A DNA stretch of 22,158 bases from Lachnospiraceae bacterium UBA4317. GTDB taxonomy: Bacteria > Bacillota_A > Clostridia > Lachnospirales > Lachnospiraceae. The stretch is from contig DGUF01000202.1 in assembly GCA_002394525.1 (NCBI GenBank), positions 1-22,158 on the forward strand. The letters run 5' to 3'. A program made the position numbers and the translations under genes. Below the pieces are notes generated by a model that did not search any database, was not told the DNA's origin, and saw only the letters and a program-made list of their open reading frames with translations. The stretch's first letter is position 1, and each line of letters starts with the position of its first letter. Below are positions 1 to 6,682 of the stretch, piece after piece.

Positions 1-6
1 TTTTTT

Positions 7-1368
7 TCAGGCATTTCCGGTGGACATCCGCTGGTCTTCTTCCAGCTCCCGCATCATGGAGGTGTAGGAGACAAAGAGGAAGAGTCCCGCCGTGATCCAG
101 GCGGCTCCGTCGCAGCCGGCGGCCAGGTAGTAGCTGTGCAGCCGCATGGCAATCAGGGCGCAGAAGACGCGCGCGGCCATCTCCACGACGCCGCCCATGA
201 GGGGCAGGAAGGACCTGCTGCAGCCCTGCATGGCATTGCGGTAGATGAAGATCATGCTGAGGGGGATGAAAAAGACGGCTGTTTCCACTGTGTAGATCCT
301 GGCCCAGGGCATGAGGGCTTCCATTTCCGCAGCTGAGGAAAAGAAGAGCCGCATGAAGACCGGGAGAAAGATGATGACGGCCGCCCCCGAGACGATGGAG
401 TAGACCGCTTCGACCCGGACGGCGGTCCGGACGCCCTCCCGGATCCTGGGCAGGTCTTTTTTGCCGAAGTTCTGTCCGCAGAAGGAGGCCATGGTCTGGC
501 CCATGGCGACCATGCCCTGAGTCAGGACGTTCTGCAGGCGCCAGGCGGCGATAAAGCCGGCGACGGCCATGGAGCCGAAGAGGTTGACCGCGGACTGCAT
601 GACGACGGTGCCGACCGCCGTGACAGAGAACTGGAGAGCCATGGGAACGCCCATGCGGAGCTGGTGCGCGGCGGCCTCCCTGTGAAAGCGCCAGTGATTG
701 CGGCCCGGGAGCAGGACCGGCACGAAGAGCAGGATGTAGACGAGGCAGAGAAGGGAGGAGACTGCCTGGGACAGGACCGTCGCCAGGGCGGCTCCGTCAA
801 CCCCCATCCCGAAGCGGATGATGAAAAAGGCATCCAGAAAAATGTTGAGTCCCGAGGAGAGGACCAGGAAAAAGAGGGGAGCCCGACTGTTGCCCACAGA
901 CCTCAGAAAAGAGGAGAGCAGGTTGTAGAACATGGAGGCGGCAAGCCCCCTGCAGATGATCATCATGTATTTCTGCGCGTCCGCGAGGATATCCGCGGGC
1001 GTGTTCATGGCGGCCAGGAGCCGGGGAACCAGCGCCAGGCCGGCAAGGGTCAGAAGGGCGGAAAAGATCACGGTGAGCATGATGCCGCTGGCGACACTGA
1101 TCCGGACTCCGTCCCGGTCGCCGGCGCCGAAGCGCTGGGCGGTCAGAACGGCGAAGCCGGCGGCCAGCCCCATGGCAAATCCGAGTAGCAAAAAAGAGAC
1201 CGTGCTTGTCGCCCCGACAGCGGCAAGTGCCGCGGCGCCAAGATAACGGCCCACAATGATGGTGTCCGCCATATTATAGAACTGCTGAAAAACATTTCCG
1301 ATAAAAAGGGAAAAGGTAAAACGCAGGATGACGGGCAGGATGTTTCCCTGGGTCATATCCTGATGCAT
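7..1368 (-). CDS. MATE family multidrug/cation efflux transporter
   Basis: Predicted inner-membrane antiporter of the MATE family (NorM/DinF-like), which exports organic cations or metabolites in exchange for Na+ or H+. The 453-residue length fits the family, and hydrophobic segments run throughout, consistent with 12 helices. The first MatE half carries the typical QQFYNMADTIIVGRYLG stretch near residues 28-44. The second half, from about residue 240, repeats the pattern and ends a cytoplasmic loop with GQNFGKKD. The ATG is preceded by an AGGGAG Shine-Dalgarno that lies next to the stop of the HicB-like gene, only 12 nt upstream, so the two are surely co-transcribed. The TGA stop falls at bases 7-9, so the gene is complete. 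Substrate cannot be read from the sequence. Family assignment is firm. Confidence 0.95.
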   Translation of the reverse strand: MHQDMTQGNILPVILRFTFSLFIGNVFQQFYNMADTIIVGRYLGAAALAAVGATSTVSFLLLGFAMGLAAGFAVLTAQRFGAGDRDGVRISVASGIMLTVIFSALLTLAGLALVPRLLAAMNTPADILADAQKYMMIICRGLAASMFYNLLSSFLRSVGNSRAPLFFLVLSSGLNIFLDAFFIIRFGMGVDGAALATVLSQAVSSLLCLVYILLFVPVLLPGRNHWRFHREAAAHQLRMGVPMALQFSVTAVGTVVMQSAVNLFGSMAVAGFIAAWRLQNVLTQGMVAMGQTMASFCGQNFGKKDLPRIREGVRTAVRVEAVYSIVSGAAVIIFLPVFMRLFFSSAAEMEALMPWARIYTVETAVFFIPLSMIFIYRNAMQGCSRSFLPLMGGVVEMAARVFCALIAMRLHSYYLAAGCDGAAWITAGLFLFVSYTSMMRELEEDQRMSTGNA

Positions 1369-1380
1369 GGCATCTCCCTG

Positions 1381-1656
1381 TTATTCATCCCATCCGTCAG
1401 TCAGACGGATCGTGACGGCGATGTTTCTGACAAATTCTCCTTCCCTGAGATCAAGATCGTCCGGATGTGTGACGGAGGGGAGCTCAAAGGAGTCCTCGAG
1501 CTCGACCTGGATCCAGGTCCTGGCCTCCTCGATGGCGCTGTTGAGAGCCTCGTCGAGCGTATCGCCCTCGGCGAAGCACTGGTCCAGGTCCGGGAAGTAG
1601 CCGCGGTAGCCGCCGTCGTCTTTTTTACAAAATACTGCAGGGTAGATGAATTGCAT
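1381..1656 (-). CDS. HicB-like protein, type II antitoxin family, without HicA partner
   Basis: A 91-residue protein with the HicB-like fold signature: an N-terminal strand (FIYPAVF), GGYRGYFPDLDQC, then GDTLDEALNSAIEEA and a WIQVELE helix/strand. HicB proteins neutralise the HicA mRNA interferase and often repress their own operon. I chose the ATG at 1656 because AGGAGAGG sits 8 nt upstream; an in-frame extension to 1731 has no such site and runs through a hairpin. No HicA-like frame (small, basic, with a double-stranded-RNA-binding-like fold) is visible on either side: downstream is the MATE gene, upstream is non-coding. Some HicB-like proteins are solitary regulators, and this one may be such a case. 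No C-terminal ribbon-helix-helix DNA-binding domain is obvious. Confidence 0.85.
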   Translation of the reverse strand: MQFIYPAVFCKKDDGGYRGYFPDLDQCFAEGDTLDEALNSAIEEARTWIQVELEDSFELPSVTHPDDLDLREGEFVRNIAVTIRLTDGWDE

Positions 1657-1715
1657 GGTGGTGTCCTCTCCTGAAAAAAATATATATCCGCCGGAAGTGC
1701 TTTCATTGGCTCGCG

Positions 1716-1775
1716 AAAATGCCTCTGGCATTTTTGCTCGCTAATTTACCGGCTCCTTAAGGAGCCGATAAATTA
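1716..1775 (-). repeat. Two inverted repeats in the leader of the hicB-like/MATE unit
   Basis: The first (1742-1775) has a perfect 16-bp palindrome GGCTCCTTAAGGAGCC at 1751-1766, flanked by TAATTTA and TAAATTA, which extend the stem. The second (1716-1734) pairs AAAATGCC with GGCATTTT around a three-base loop. Both would lie in the 5' leader if the promoter at 1777-1804 is right. The palindrome contains AAGGAG, resembling a ribosome site, but no reading frame follows it. The role could be mRNA stability, attenuation or protein binding. The pairing is seen directly; the role is inference. Confidence 0.6.
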
Positions 1776-1776
1776 C

Positions 1777-1804
1777 ATTATACTTTTTAAACTCAATAAC
1801 GCAA
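1777..1804 (-). promoter_or_regulatory. Likely sigma-70-type promoter for the hicB-like/MATE unit
   Basis: On the minus strand a perfect TATAAT (1782 down to 1777) follows TTGCGT (1804 down to 1799) with a 16-bp spacer. Transcription would start near 1770, inside the arm of the inverted repeat at 1742-1775, and give a leader of roughly 115 nt containing both hairpins before the AGGAGAGG ribosome site. Confidence 0.55.
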
Positions 1805-1831
1805 GCAGTGTTCTTTTGGGATTTGATGGGG

Positions 1832-1837
1832 TATAAT
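1832..1837 (+). promoter_or_regulatory. Perfect -10 box (TATAAT) directed toward xpaC-like gene
   Basis: A consensus TATAAT. The hexamer 17 bp upstream (TGTTCT) is a poor -35, so an activator or an alternative arrangement would be needed. If used, the transcript would begin just before four consecutive hairpins at 1846-1993 and could be a long leader or a separate small RNA. Confidence 0.35.
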
Positions 1838-1845
1838 AGTTACAG

Positions 1846-1993
1846 TTCAGGCCTGCCTGAAACGCGAGGTGTTTTGCGCACGTTCTTTGCGCAAAACCCG
1901 AGTTTAACGGCGTTCAGCGGCGCGTAAGCGCATTGGAATCGCTGAACGCGACGTTACATGTACACGCCCTTCGAGGGGCGTGTACAGTAACGT
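1846..1993 (+). repeat. Four consecutive hairpin-forming inverted repeats
   Basis: Pairs seen: TTCAGGC/GCCTGAA at 1846-1861; GTTTTGCGCA/TGCGCAAAAC at 1871-1897 around a 7-nt loop; GCGTTCAGCG/CGCTGAACGC at 1910-1949 with GCGCGTAAGCGC in the loop; and a long one at 1951-1993 pairing ACGTTAC and TGTACACGCCC with GGGCGTGTACA and GTAACGT, 18 pairs with one bulged A. None is followed by a run of T, so these are not ordinary terminators. The end-to-end packing suggests a structured RNA or a block of intergenic palindromes. Confidence 0.65.
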
Positions 1994-1998
1994 ATAAT
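1993..1998 (+). promoter_or_regulatory. Second perfect -10 box upstream of xpaC-like gene
   Basis: TATAAT overlapping the last base of the 1951-1993 hairpin. The hexamer 17 bp upstream is TTCGAG, which falls in the hairpin loop and is a weak -35. Transcription would start near 2005, giving a leader of about 85 nt with palindromes at 2013-2024 (CCGCCCGGGCGG) and 2048-2070. This is the more likely promoter of the xpaC/telA pair by distance. Confidence 0.4.
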
Positions 1999-2090
1999 AG
2001 ATTGGTAGGTGTCCGCCCGGGCGGGCGCAGAAACAGTGGAAATTCAGCCGCGGGCCCGGTGGCCCGGCGGTTCAGAGGCAGGAAGAAAAT

Positions 2091-3662
2091 ATGGATTTTA
2101 AGGATATAAACGGGATCGGAAGCGAGATCATGGATGCGGTCAATGACGCTGTCAACCGCGGGGATTTTTCCGGCCTGAATGATACGCTCCGCAATGTGAC
2201 GGGAGCTGCGGCCGGGACGGCGGCGAATGCTGCGCAGAGTTTCTCGGAGCGTATGCAGGAGGCATTCGGGACCCCCGGCGCGGGGAGCGCGCGGGAGGGA
2301 GGCCGGACCTACGGGCATGCGGGCCGGTCCTCCGTGAATCAGACAGAGGAATATATGAAGCGGGCCCGGGGCGCGTCCCATCACACGACCTACAGCAGCC
2401 GGATCTCTCCCTTTCTGCAGAGGAAGGTGAGCAAGAGCAGCGGGCTGGGCAGTATCGTCGGCGGCATTGTGAGCTTTGTGTTCGCGGGGCTGGCCCTGCT
2501 GGATACATTCATGACAGGTATGCTGGGGCTGCTCATGCCCCATTCAGGGGGCTTTTTCAATGCCGGGAGCATTTTTGCCCTGGTCATATGCGCCGGACTT
2601 GCGATCCTGGGCGGCATCCTGGTCAAAAAGGGGCAGGAGCGGAAAAAGCTGGTCAGGGAGTACTATGAATACGGAAAGATCGCGGGGACCGGCGAGTATG
2701 TGGAAATCGGAAAGCTGGCGCGCGCCATGGGCGAGAGCCGGGAGACGGTCCTCAACAATCTCGAGAAGATGATGAGCGAGGATATGCTGCCGGCCGCCTG
2801 GTTTGACCGCCAGAAGACGACCCTGATCCTGTCGGAGGACCTCTACAATGAGTACCTGCGCCTGGAGAGGGAGCGGGCGGCAAGTGAGGCCGAAAAGGCG
2901 AAGACCCGCATGCAGGAAATGGGGGCCGGACAGGACATGGAAGCTGCCGCCGCGCAGGACCGGAGCGTGTCCGATGACCTTAAGCTCACACCGGAGGACC
3001 AGAAGCTCCCTGCGGATGCCCGCAAGATCGTCGAGGAGGGCCTTCTCTATATAGGCAGGATCCGGCGCTTCAACACCGAGATCGAGGACGAGGAGATCTC
3101 CGCCCAGCTCGCTCACCTGGAGATCACCATGAAACGCATCATCGACCAGGTCCGCAAGGATCCGTCCAGCGCGTCCGGGCTCAGGAGGCTGATGGTCTAC
3201 TATCTGCCCACGACCATGAAGCTCCTGGAGGCCTACGGGGAGCTGGACCGCCAGCCGGTCCAGGGAGAAAACATCACCTCCACCAGGGAGCAGATCAGGG
3301 AGGCCCTGGGGACCATCAACGAGGCCTTCGAGAACCTGCTTGACAGCATGTTCCAGGATATGGCCTGGGATATTTCCTCGGATATCTCCGTCATGAAGAC
3401 CATGATGGCCCAGGACGGCCTGACGGGGAACGGGATCCGGGACCGCGGGCAGCAGGCCGGACAGGCGCAGACCGCGGCGGACAATCAGCAGACCGTTCCC
3501 GCGGGCCAGGAATCCAGCCCTGCCGGGCAGGAATATACGGACGGTTATACGGAAGGCTATACGGAAGGATACGCCGAGGGCGGGGCCGCCCAGGCGGCGA
3601 CAGCCCCCGGGACCGCCGGACAAGAGGACAGCGAGGGAATCAAACTGACCTTCGGAGAATAA
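2091..3662 (+). CDS. XpaC-like membrane protein (5-bromo-4-chloroindolyl phosphate hydrolysis family)
   Basis: 523 residues. Residues 1-100 are hydrophilic and Gly/Ala-rich. Two hydrophobic segments (about 117-147 and 157-179) form a membrane hairpin. Residues 200-255 (IGKLARAMGESRETVLNNLE, then a beta-like LILSEDLYNEY) look like a winged-helix fold. The XpaC core (about 300-440) contains PADARKIVEEG, DPSSASGLRRLMVYYLPTTM and NLLDSMFQDMAWDI, typical of the family. The tail is low-complexity with YTEG repeats and ends in KLTFGE. Despite the family name, the biochemical function is not settled; members commonly sit next to telA-type genes in a membrane or envelope stress context, as here. AGGAAG lies 5 nt before the ATG. 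The telA-like gene follows after 89 nt with no terminator, suggesting an operon. Confidence 0.88.
   Translation: MDFKDINGIGSEIMDAVNDAVNRGDFSGLNDTLRNVTGAAAGTAANAAQSFSERMQEAFGTPGAGSAREGGRTYGHAGRSSVNQTEEYMKRARGASHHTTYSSRISPFLQRKVSKSSGLGSIVGGIVSFVFAGLALLDTFMTGMLGLLMPHSGGFFNAGSIFALVICAGLAILGGILVKKGQERKKLVREYYEYGKIAGTGEYVEIGKLARAMGESRETVLNNLEKMMSEDMLPAAWFDRQKTTLILSEDLYNEYLRLERERAASEAEKAKTRMQEMGAGQDMEAAAAQDRSVSDDLKLTPEDQKLPADARKIVEEGLLYIGRIRRFNTEIEDEEISAQLAHLEITMKRIIDQVRKDPSSASGLRRLMVYYLPTTMKLLEAYGELDRQPVQGENITSTREQIREALGTINEAFENLLDSMFQDMAWDISSDISVMKTMMAQDGLTGNGIRDRGQQAGQAQTAADNQQTVPAGQESSPAGQEYTDGYTEGYTEGYAEGGAAQAATAPGTAGQEDSEGIKLTFGE
3534..3581 (+). repeat. Four in-frame 12-bp repeats in the xpaC-like gene
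   Basis: Units of the type TATACGGAAGGC encode YTDG, YTEG, YTEG and YAEG near residues 482-497. The second and third differ only in the last base, suggesting recent slippage expansion in a disordered tail. Confidence 0.85.
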
Positions 3663-3751
3663 AAGGTCACAGAAGGTCAGGATAAAGGAAGGATACCGGA
3701 TACAATAGAGGTCCATGAGACCTGTAAACAGATATGAAAAGGGAGGATACA

Positions 3752-4963
3752 ATGGCAGAAGAGTTCAAAACAGATGCAGCTGAAACAATGAATACAGGCG
3801 CCGCAGCGGCAGATCCGCTGGCAGACCTGCAGGCCTCCGCGCCCTCCCTTTCCTTTGGGGAGCCCGAGGCAGCCGCGGCTGTCCAGGAGGCACCCGCCCC
3901 TGTCCAGGAGGCCGCGCCGGCCCAGGAGCCCGAGGAGGCTGTGCTCAGCCCCGAAGAGATGAAAATGGTGGACGCTTTTGTCCAGCAGATCGATATCACC
4001 AACACCCAGGCAGTCATGACCTATGGTGTGGGCACCCAGAAAAAGATGGCGGATTTCTCGGAGAAGACTCTGGACAGCGTCAGGACCAAGGACCTGGGAG
4101 AGGTCGGGGGAATGATCACCTCCCTCGTGACCGAGCTCAAGAATTTCGATGTGGAGGAGGAAGAGAAGGGAATCTTCGGATTCTTTAAAAAGGGCGCCAA
4201 CCGCATGCAGGAGATGAAGACCAAATACAGCAAGGTCGAGACCAATGTGGAGGCCATTGCCAAGGAGCTCGAGAAGCACCAGATCACGCTCATGAAGGAC
4301 ATCGACCTGCTGGACCGCATGTATGAGCTCAACCTAAACTATTACAAGGAACTCACCATGTATATCCTGGCAGGCAAAAAGAAGCTCAAGGAGGCCAGGG
4401 AAAAGGATCTGGCAGCCCTCCAGGCCAAGGCGGCCCAGTCCGGCCTGCCCGAGGACGCCCAGGCGGCGAAGGACTACGCCGAGATGTGCGACCGCTTTGA
4501 AAAGAAGCTCCACGACCTCCAGCTCACCAGGACTGTCGCCATGCAGACCGGCCCCCAGATCAGGATGATCCAGTCGTCTGATTCCGTCATGGCGGAAAAG
4601 ATCCAGTCCACGATCGTCAACACCATCCCCCTCTGGAAGAGCCAGATGGTCATAGCGATCGGCGTTGAGCACGCCAACAAGGCGGCCAAGGCCCAGAGAG
4701 AGGTCACCAACATGACCAATGAGCTCCTGCGCAAAAACGCGGAGGCGCTCAAGACGGCGACCATCGAGTCCGCCAAGGAATCGGAGAGAGGGATCGTCGA
4801 CATCGAGACCCTCAAGCACACCAACGAGATGCTGATCTCCACCATGGATGAAGTGCTGGCCATCCAGGCTGACGGCAAGCAGAAGCGGCAGGAGGCCGAG
4901 GCAGAACTGGCCGGCATCGAGAGCCAGCTCCGCGAGAAGCTCCTCCAGGCATCGAAGATGTGA
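3752..4963 (+). CDS. TelA-like protein (toxic anion resistance family)
   Basis: 403 residues, almost wholly alpha-helical after an Ala/Pro/Glu-rich N-terminus of about 60 residues. Family hallmarks are visible: an early helix with QQIDITNTQAVMTYG, the GFFKKGANRMQEMKTKYSKV stretch, then a long EKHQITLMKDIDLLDRMYE helix and NYYKELTMYILAGKKKL. TelA (KlaA) was named for tellurite resistance, but chromosomal members act in poorly defined envelope or antimicrobial stress responses, usually with XpaC. I chose the ATG at 3752 because GGGAGG lies 5 nt upstream; an in-frame ATG at 3734 lacks such a site. The N-terminus contains PSLSFGE, resembling the XpaC tail KLTFGE. No membrane segment or signal peptide is present, so it should be cytosolic, perhaps docking on the XpaC-like protein. 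Confidence 0.9.
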   Translation: MAEEFKTDAAETMNTGAAAADPLADLQASAPSLSFGEPEAAAAVQEAPAPVQEAAPAQEPEEAVLSPEEMKMVDAFVQQIDITNTQAVMTYGVGTQKKMADFSEKTLDSVRTKDLGEVGGMITSLVTELKNFDVEEEEKGIFGFFKKGANRMQEMKTKYSKVETNVEAIAKELEKHQITLMKDIDLLDRMYELNLNYYKELTMYILAGKKKLKEAREKDLAALQAKAAQSGLPEDAQAAKDYAEMCDRFEKKLHDLQLTRTVAMQTGPQIRMIQSSDSVMAEKIQSTIVNTIPLWKSQMVIAIGVEHANKAAKAQREVTNMTNELLRKNAEALKTATIESAKESERGIVDIETLKHTNEMLISTMDEVLAIQADGKQKRQEAEAELAGIESQLREKLLQASKM

Positions 4964-4985
4964 CATCCGGAATCCGGAAAGAAAT

Positions 4986-5073
4986 TTCAGACAAGGAAGT
5001 TCAGACAAGGAAGACTCAGACAAGGGAAGCTCAGACAGAGAAAGTTCGGGCAGGGAAGGCCCGGACAGGGACA
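4986..5073 (+). repeat. Six degenerate 15-bp tandem repeats
   Basis: Successive units resemble TCAGACAAGGAAGNT: the first three are close to identical, and the later three drift to TCGGGCAGGGAAGGC and CCGGACAGGGACAG. Spacing is 14-16 bp, mostly 15. It lies 22 bp past the telA stop and is strongly purine-rich on the plus strand. No dyad inside the unit suggests a protein-binding operator array; slippage expansion is the simplest view. Confidence 0.75.
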
Positions 5074-5194
5074 GAAATCTCCTGATTTGTGCAAAAGAGG
5101 CTGCAGAGTCCGGAAAGCAGGGTCGTAAGCCACAGAATAACCCTGGCGGTCAACGCGAAACTATAAGGAAAAGTTTGACCGGTGCAGTCAAAGG

Positions 5195-5229
5195 AAAAGC
5201 GCCGGCCCCTGTCCCGCCACAGGCTTTTT
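5195..5229 (+). terminator. Weak candidate terminator after the xpaC/telA unit
   Basis: CCTGT pairs with ACAGG around CCCGCC, followed by CTTTTT. An upstream AAAAGC can extend the pairing to the T run, but only across an unpaired stretch. The stem is short, so efficiency is doubtful. Confidence 0.35.
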
Positions 5230-5345
5230 GGACTGACTATATATAAGGAAGAAACTCCTCCTTTTTTTTGAGGCCTGGACGGAAAAATGCCGGAAAACAT
5301 GTGAAAATGCAGGAAAAAATTTATGTCTAATCTGTGAAAAAAGCT

Positions 5346-5375
5346 ATGGCAATCAGAGAATTTTCGTAGTATGAT
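5346..5375 (+). promoter_or_regulatory. Candidate promoter for the first L,D-transpeptidase
   Basis: ATGGCA (5346-5351) and TATGAT (5370-5375) with an 18-bp spacer in AT-rich DNA. It would give a leader of about 105 nt before the AAGGAGG ribosome site. Each hexamer departs from consensus. Confidence 0.4.
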
Positions 5376-5485
5376 ATTTAGCACAAACGGATTTGACTGA
5401 AAATCAGCAACTAATTCGGGTCTTCTGGATACTGTTTCCGGTAAATTGTTTGCAGAGGGCTTCTAAAGCACAAGGAGGTAATCAC

Positions 5486-6508
5486 ATGAAGAAAAGACTC
5501 GCGATGCTGTTCGTCGTGATCATGGTTCTGACATGCATGCCCGTCATGGCGGCGGATGCTCCTGCGGGAACCGGAGTCAAGGCGTCAGCGATGACAACTC
5601 AGGCTGTCAAGAGCGGCTGGGTGAAATCCGGTAAGTACTGGATGTACTTTGTGAACGGAAAATACTACAAGAACGGTATCTACAAAATCGGCGGCAAGCT
5701 GTTCGGCTTCAATGCCAACGGCAAGCTCTGCTGCAAGTGGTTTACGATCGGCGGCTCCAAATACTATGCCAGCGTCAAGCAGGGTGCCCCCGGCATCTGC
5801 GTCGGCCAGGTTCTGACCGGCTACCGCAAGATCGGCAACGACTTCTTCTACCTTGATCCCGCCAAGAAGGGCCGTGTGACCAAGGGCTTTGTCAGGATCG
5901 GCAAGAAGCTCTACTACTTCGGCATGGCTGACGGCAAGCAGCGCCGCACCAAGGGCTGGTTCCAGTGGGGCTCCGCCATGTACTATGTCAAGGCTGACGG
6001 CACGATCGCGACCAACACCACCATCGACGGCATCAAGGTCGGCCCGGACGGCGCAGCCAAGGACCGCTACGGCATGGACCGCAAGGCTCAGGGCTATGAC
6101 AGCAACACCCGCTATCTGATCCTTGTCGACAAGACCCACCACGTCGTCAACTTCTACCAGGGCTCCAAGGGCCACTGGACCGGCATCAAGAAGAACATCC
6201 CCTGCACCATCGGCAAGAAGTCCACACCTACCAAGTCCGGCAGCTTCAAGCTTTCCATCAGAAGTGAGCGCGCTTACGGCTACAAGGATTTCTCCGGCGC
6301 GACCGCTTTCTACGCGACCAGGATCAACGCAGGCAACTTCTTCCACTCCGTCCTCTACAAGCTCGGCTGCAGGAACCCCTACACCAGCTCCCCCAAGGAT
6401 GCGAGAATGGGCAAGAACATCTCCAACAGCTGCATCCGCCTGCCTCTGGCAGATGCCAAGTACATCTATGAGAAATTCCCTCGTTACACCAGGACAGTCG
6501 TGTACTGA
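5486..6508 (+). CDS. Secreted L,D-transpeptidase with N-terminal wall-binding repeats (copy 1)
   Basis: 340 residues. A signal peptide (MKKRLAMLFVVIMVLTCMPV, then MAAD) indicates export. Residues 35-205 contain aromatic/Gly repeats of the choline-binding/glucan-binding type: KYYKNGIYKIGGKLFGFN, GYRKIGNDFFYLD, GFVRIGKKLYYFG, GWFQWGSAMYYVKADG. A YkuD catalytic domain starts with RYLILVDK near residue 208. Catalytic candidates are His287 (FFHSVLY) and Cys316 (SNSCIRL). YkuD enzymes form 3-3 peptidoglycan cross-links or attach proteins to stem peptides. The usual small Gly before the catalytic Cys (SxGC) is Ser here. The start is set by an excellent AAGGAGG 7 nt upstream; a frame open from 5393 adds a non-signal-like extension. 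It is the first of a tandem duplicate pair. Confidence 0.92.
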   Translation: MKKRLAMLFVVIMVLTCMPVMAADAPAGTGVKASAMTTQAVKSGWVKSGKYWMYFVNGKYYKNGIYKIGGKLFGFNANGKLCCKWFTIGGSKYYASVKQGAPGICVGQVLTGYRKIGNDFFYLDPAKKGRVTKGFVRIGKKLYYFGMADGKQRRTKGWFQWGSAMYYVKADGTIATNTTIDGIKVGPDGAAKDRYGMDRKAQGYDSNTRYLILVDKTHHVVNFYQGSKGHWTGIKKNIPCTIGKKSTPTKSGSFKLSIRSERAYGYKDFSGATAFYATRINAGNFFHSVLYKLGCRNPYTSSPKDARMGKNISNSCIRLPLADAKYIYEKFPRYTRTVVY

Positions 6509-6607
6509 TTTCTCTGAGGACCGATTCTAATTGATCCCGGAGGTCAGGCATACTGGCGGGAAGGGATGCTGAACGACCCGGAAGACTGATCATTAAAAGA
6601 TAAGGTG

Positions 6608-6650
6608 TCCGTTGTATTCCGCCCCGACCGGAGGGGCGGGATACAACGGA
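6608..6650 (+). terminator. Long hairpin between the duplicated transpeptidase genes
   Basis: An 18-bp stem (6608-6625 with 6633-6650, one G-T pair) around a 7-nt loop, core CCGCCCC/GGGGCGG. It is followed by only TTTAT, so it may be a leaky terminator, an mRNA stabiliser or a leader element for the second copy, whose ribosome site starts about 20 nt later. No separate promoter for the second gene is evident. Confidence 0.55.
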
Positions 6651-6682
6651 TTTATACGCATTAAAAGGACAGGAGAATTTTT

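Larger units (their letters stand above)
1657..2090. other. 434-bp non-coding divergent region packed with inverted repeats
   Basis: No convincing reading frame on either strand. It holds the minus promoter at 1777-1804, two plus-strand TATAAT boxes, and at least eight inverted repeats: 1716-1734, 1742-1775, 1846-1861, 1871-1897, 1910-1949, 1951-1993, 2013-2024 and 2048-2070. The last abuts the ribosome site of the xpaC-like gene. A small structured RNA or a mobile palindromic repeat family are both possible. Confidence 0.6.
4964..5485. other. 522-bp gap after telA-like gene
   Basis: It contains an ATCCGGA doublet just after the telA stop, the 15-bp tandem array at 4986-5073, a possible terminator at 5195-5229, AT-rich sequence from about 5225, and a candidate promoter at 5346-5375 for the next gene. 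A plus-strand frame stays open through the array to 5246, but it starts inside telA out of frame and has no ribosome site, so I do not call a gene. Confidence 0.55.

Noticed and set aside
1657..2090. A hidden hicA toxin gene near the HicB-like gene
   Set aside because: No frame of suitable length with HicA-like residues was found on either strand.
5125..5185. Stretch with GGGTCGTAAGCCAC that recalls part of a cyclic-di-GMP riboswitch, followed by a GGTC/GACC stem
   Set aside because: The rest of the conserved core and the pairing pattern could not be found by eye. A covariance-model search would be decisive.
4848..5246. Open plus-strand frame running through the 15-bp repeats after telA
   Set aside because: It begins inside telA out of frame, lacks a ribosome site, and past the telA stop is mostly charged repeat. 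No product can be supported.
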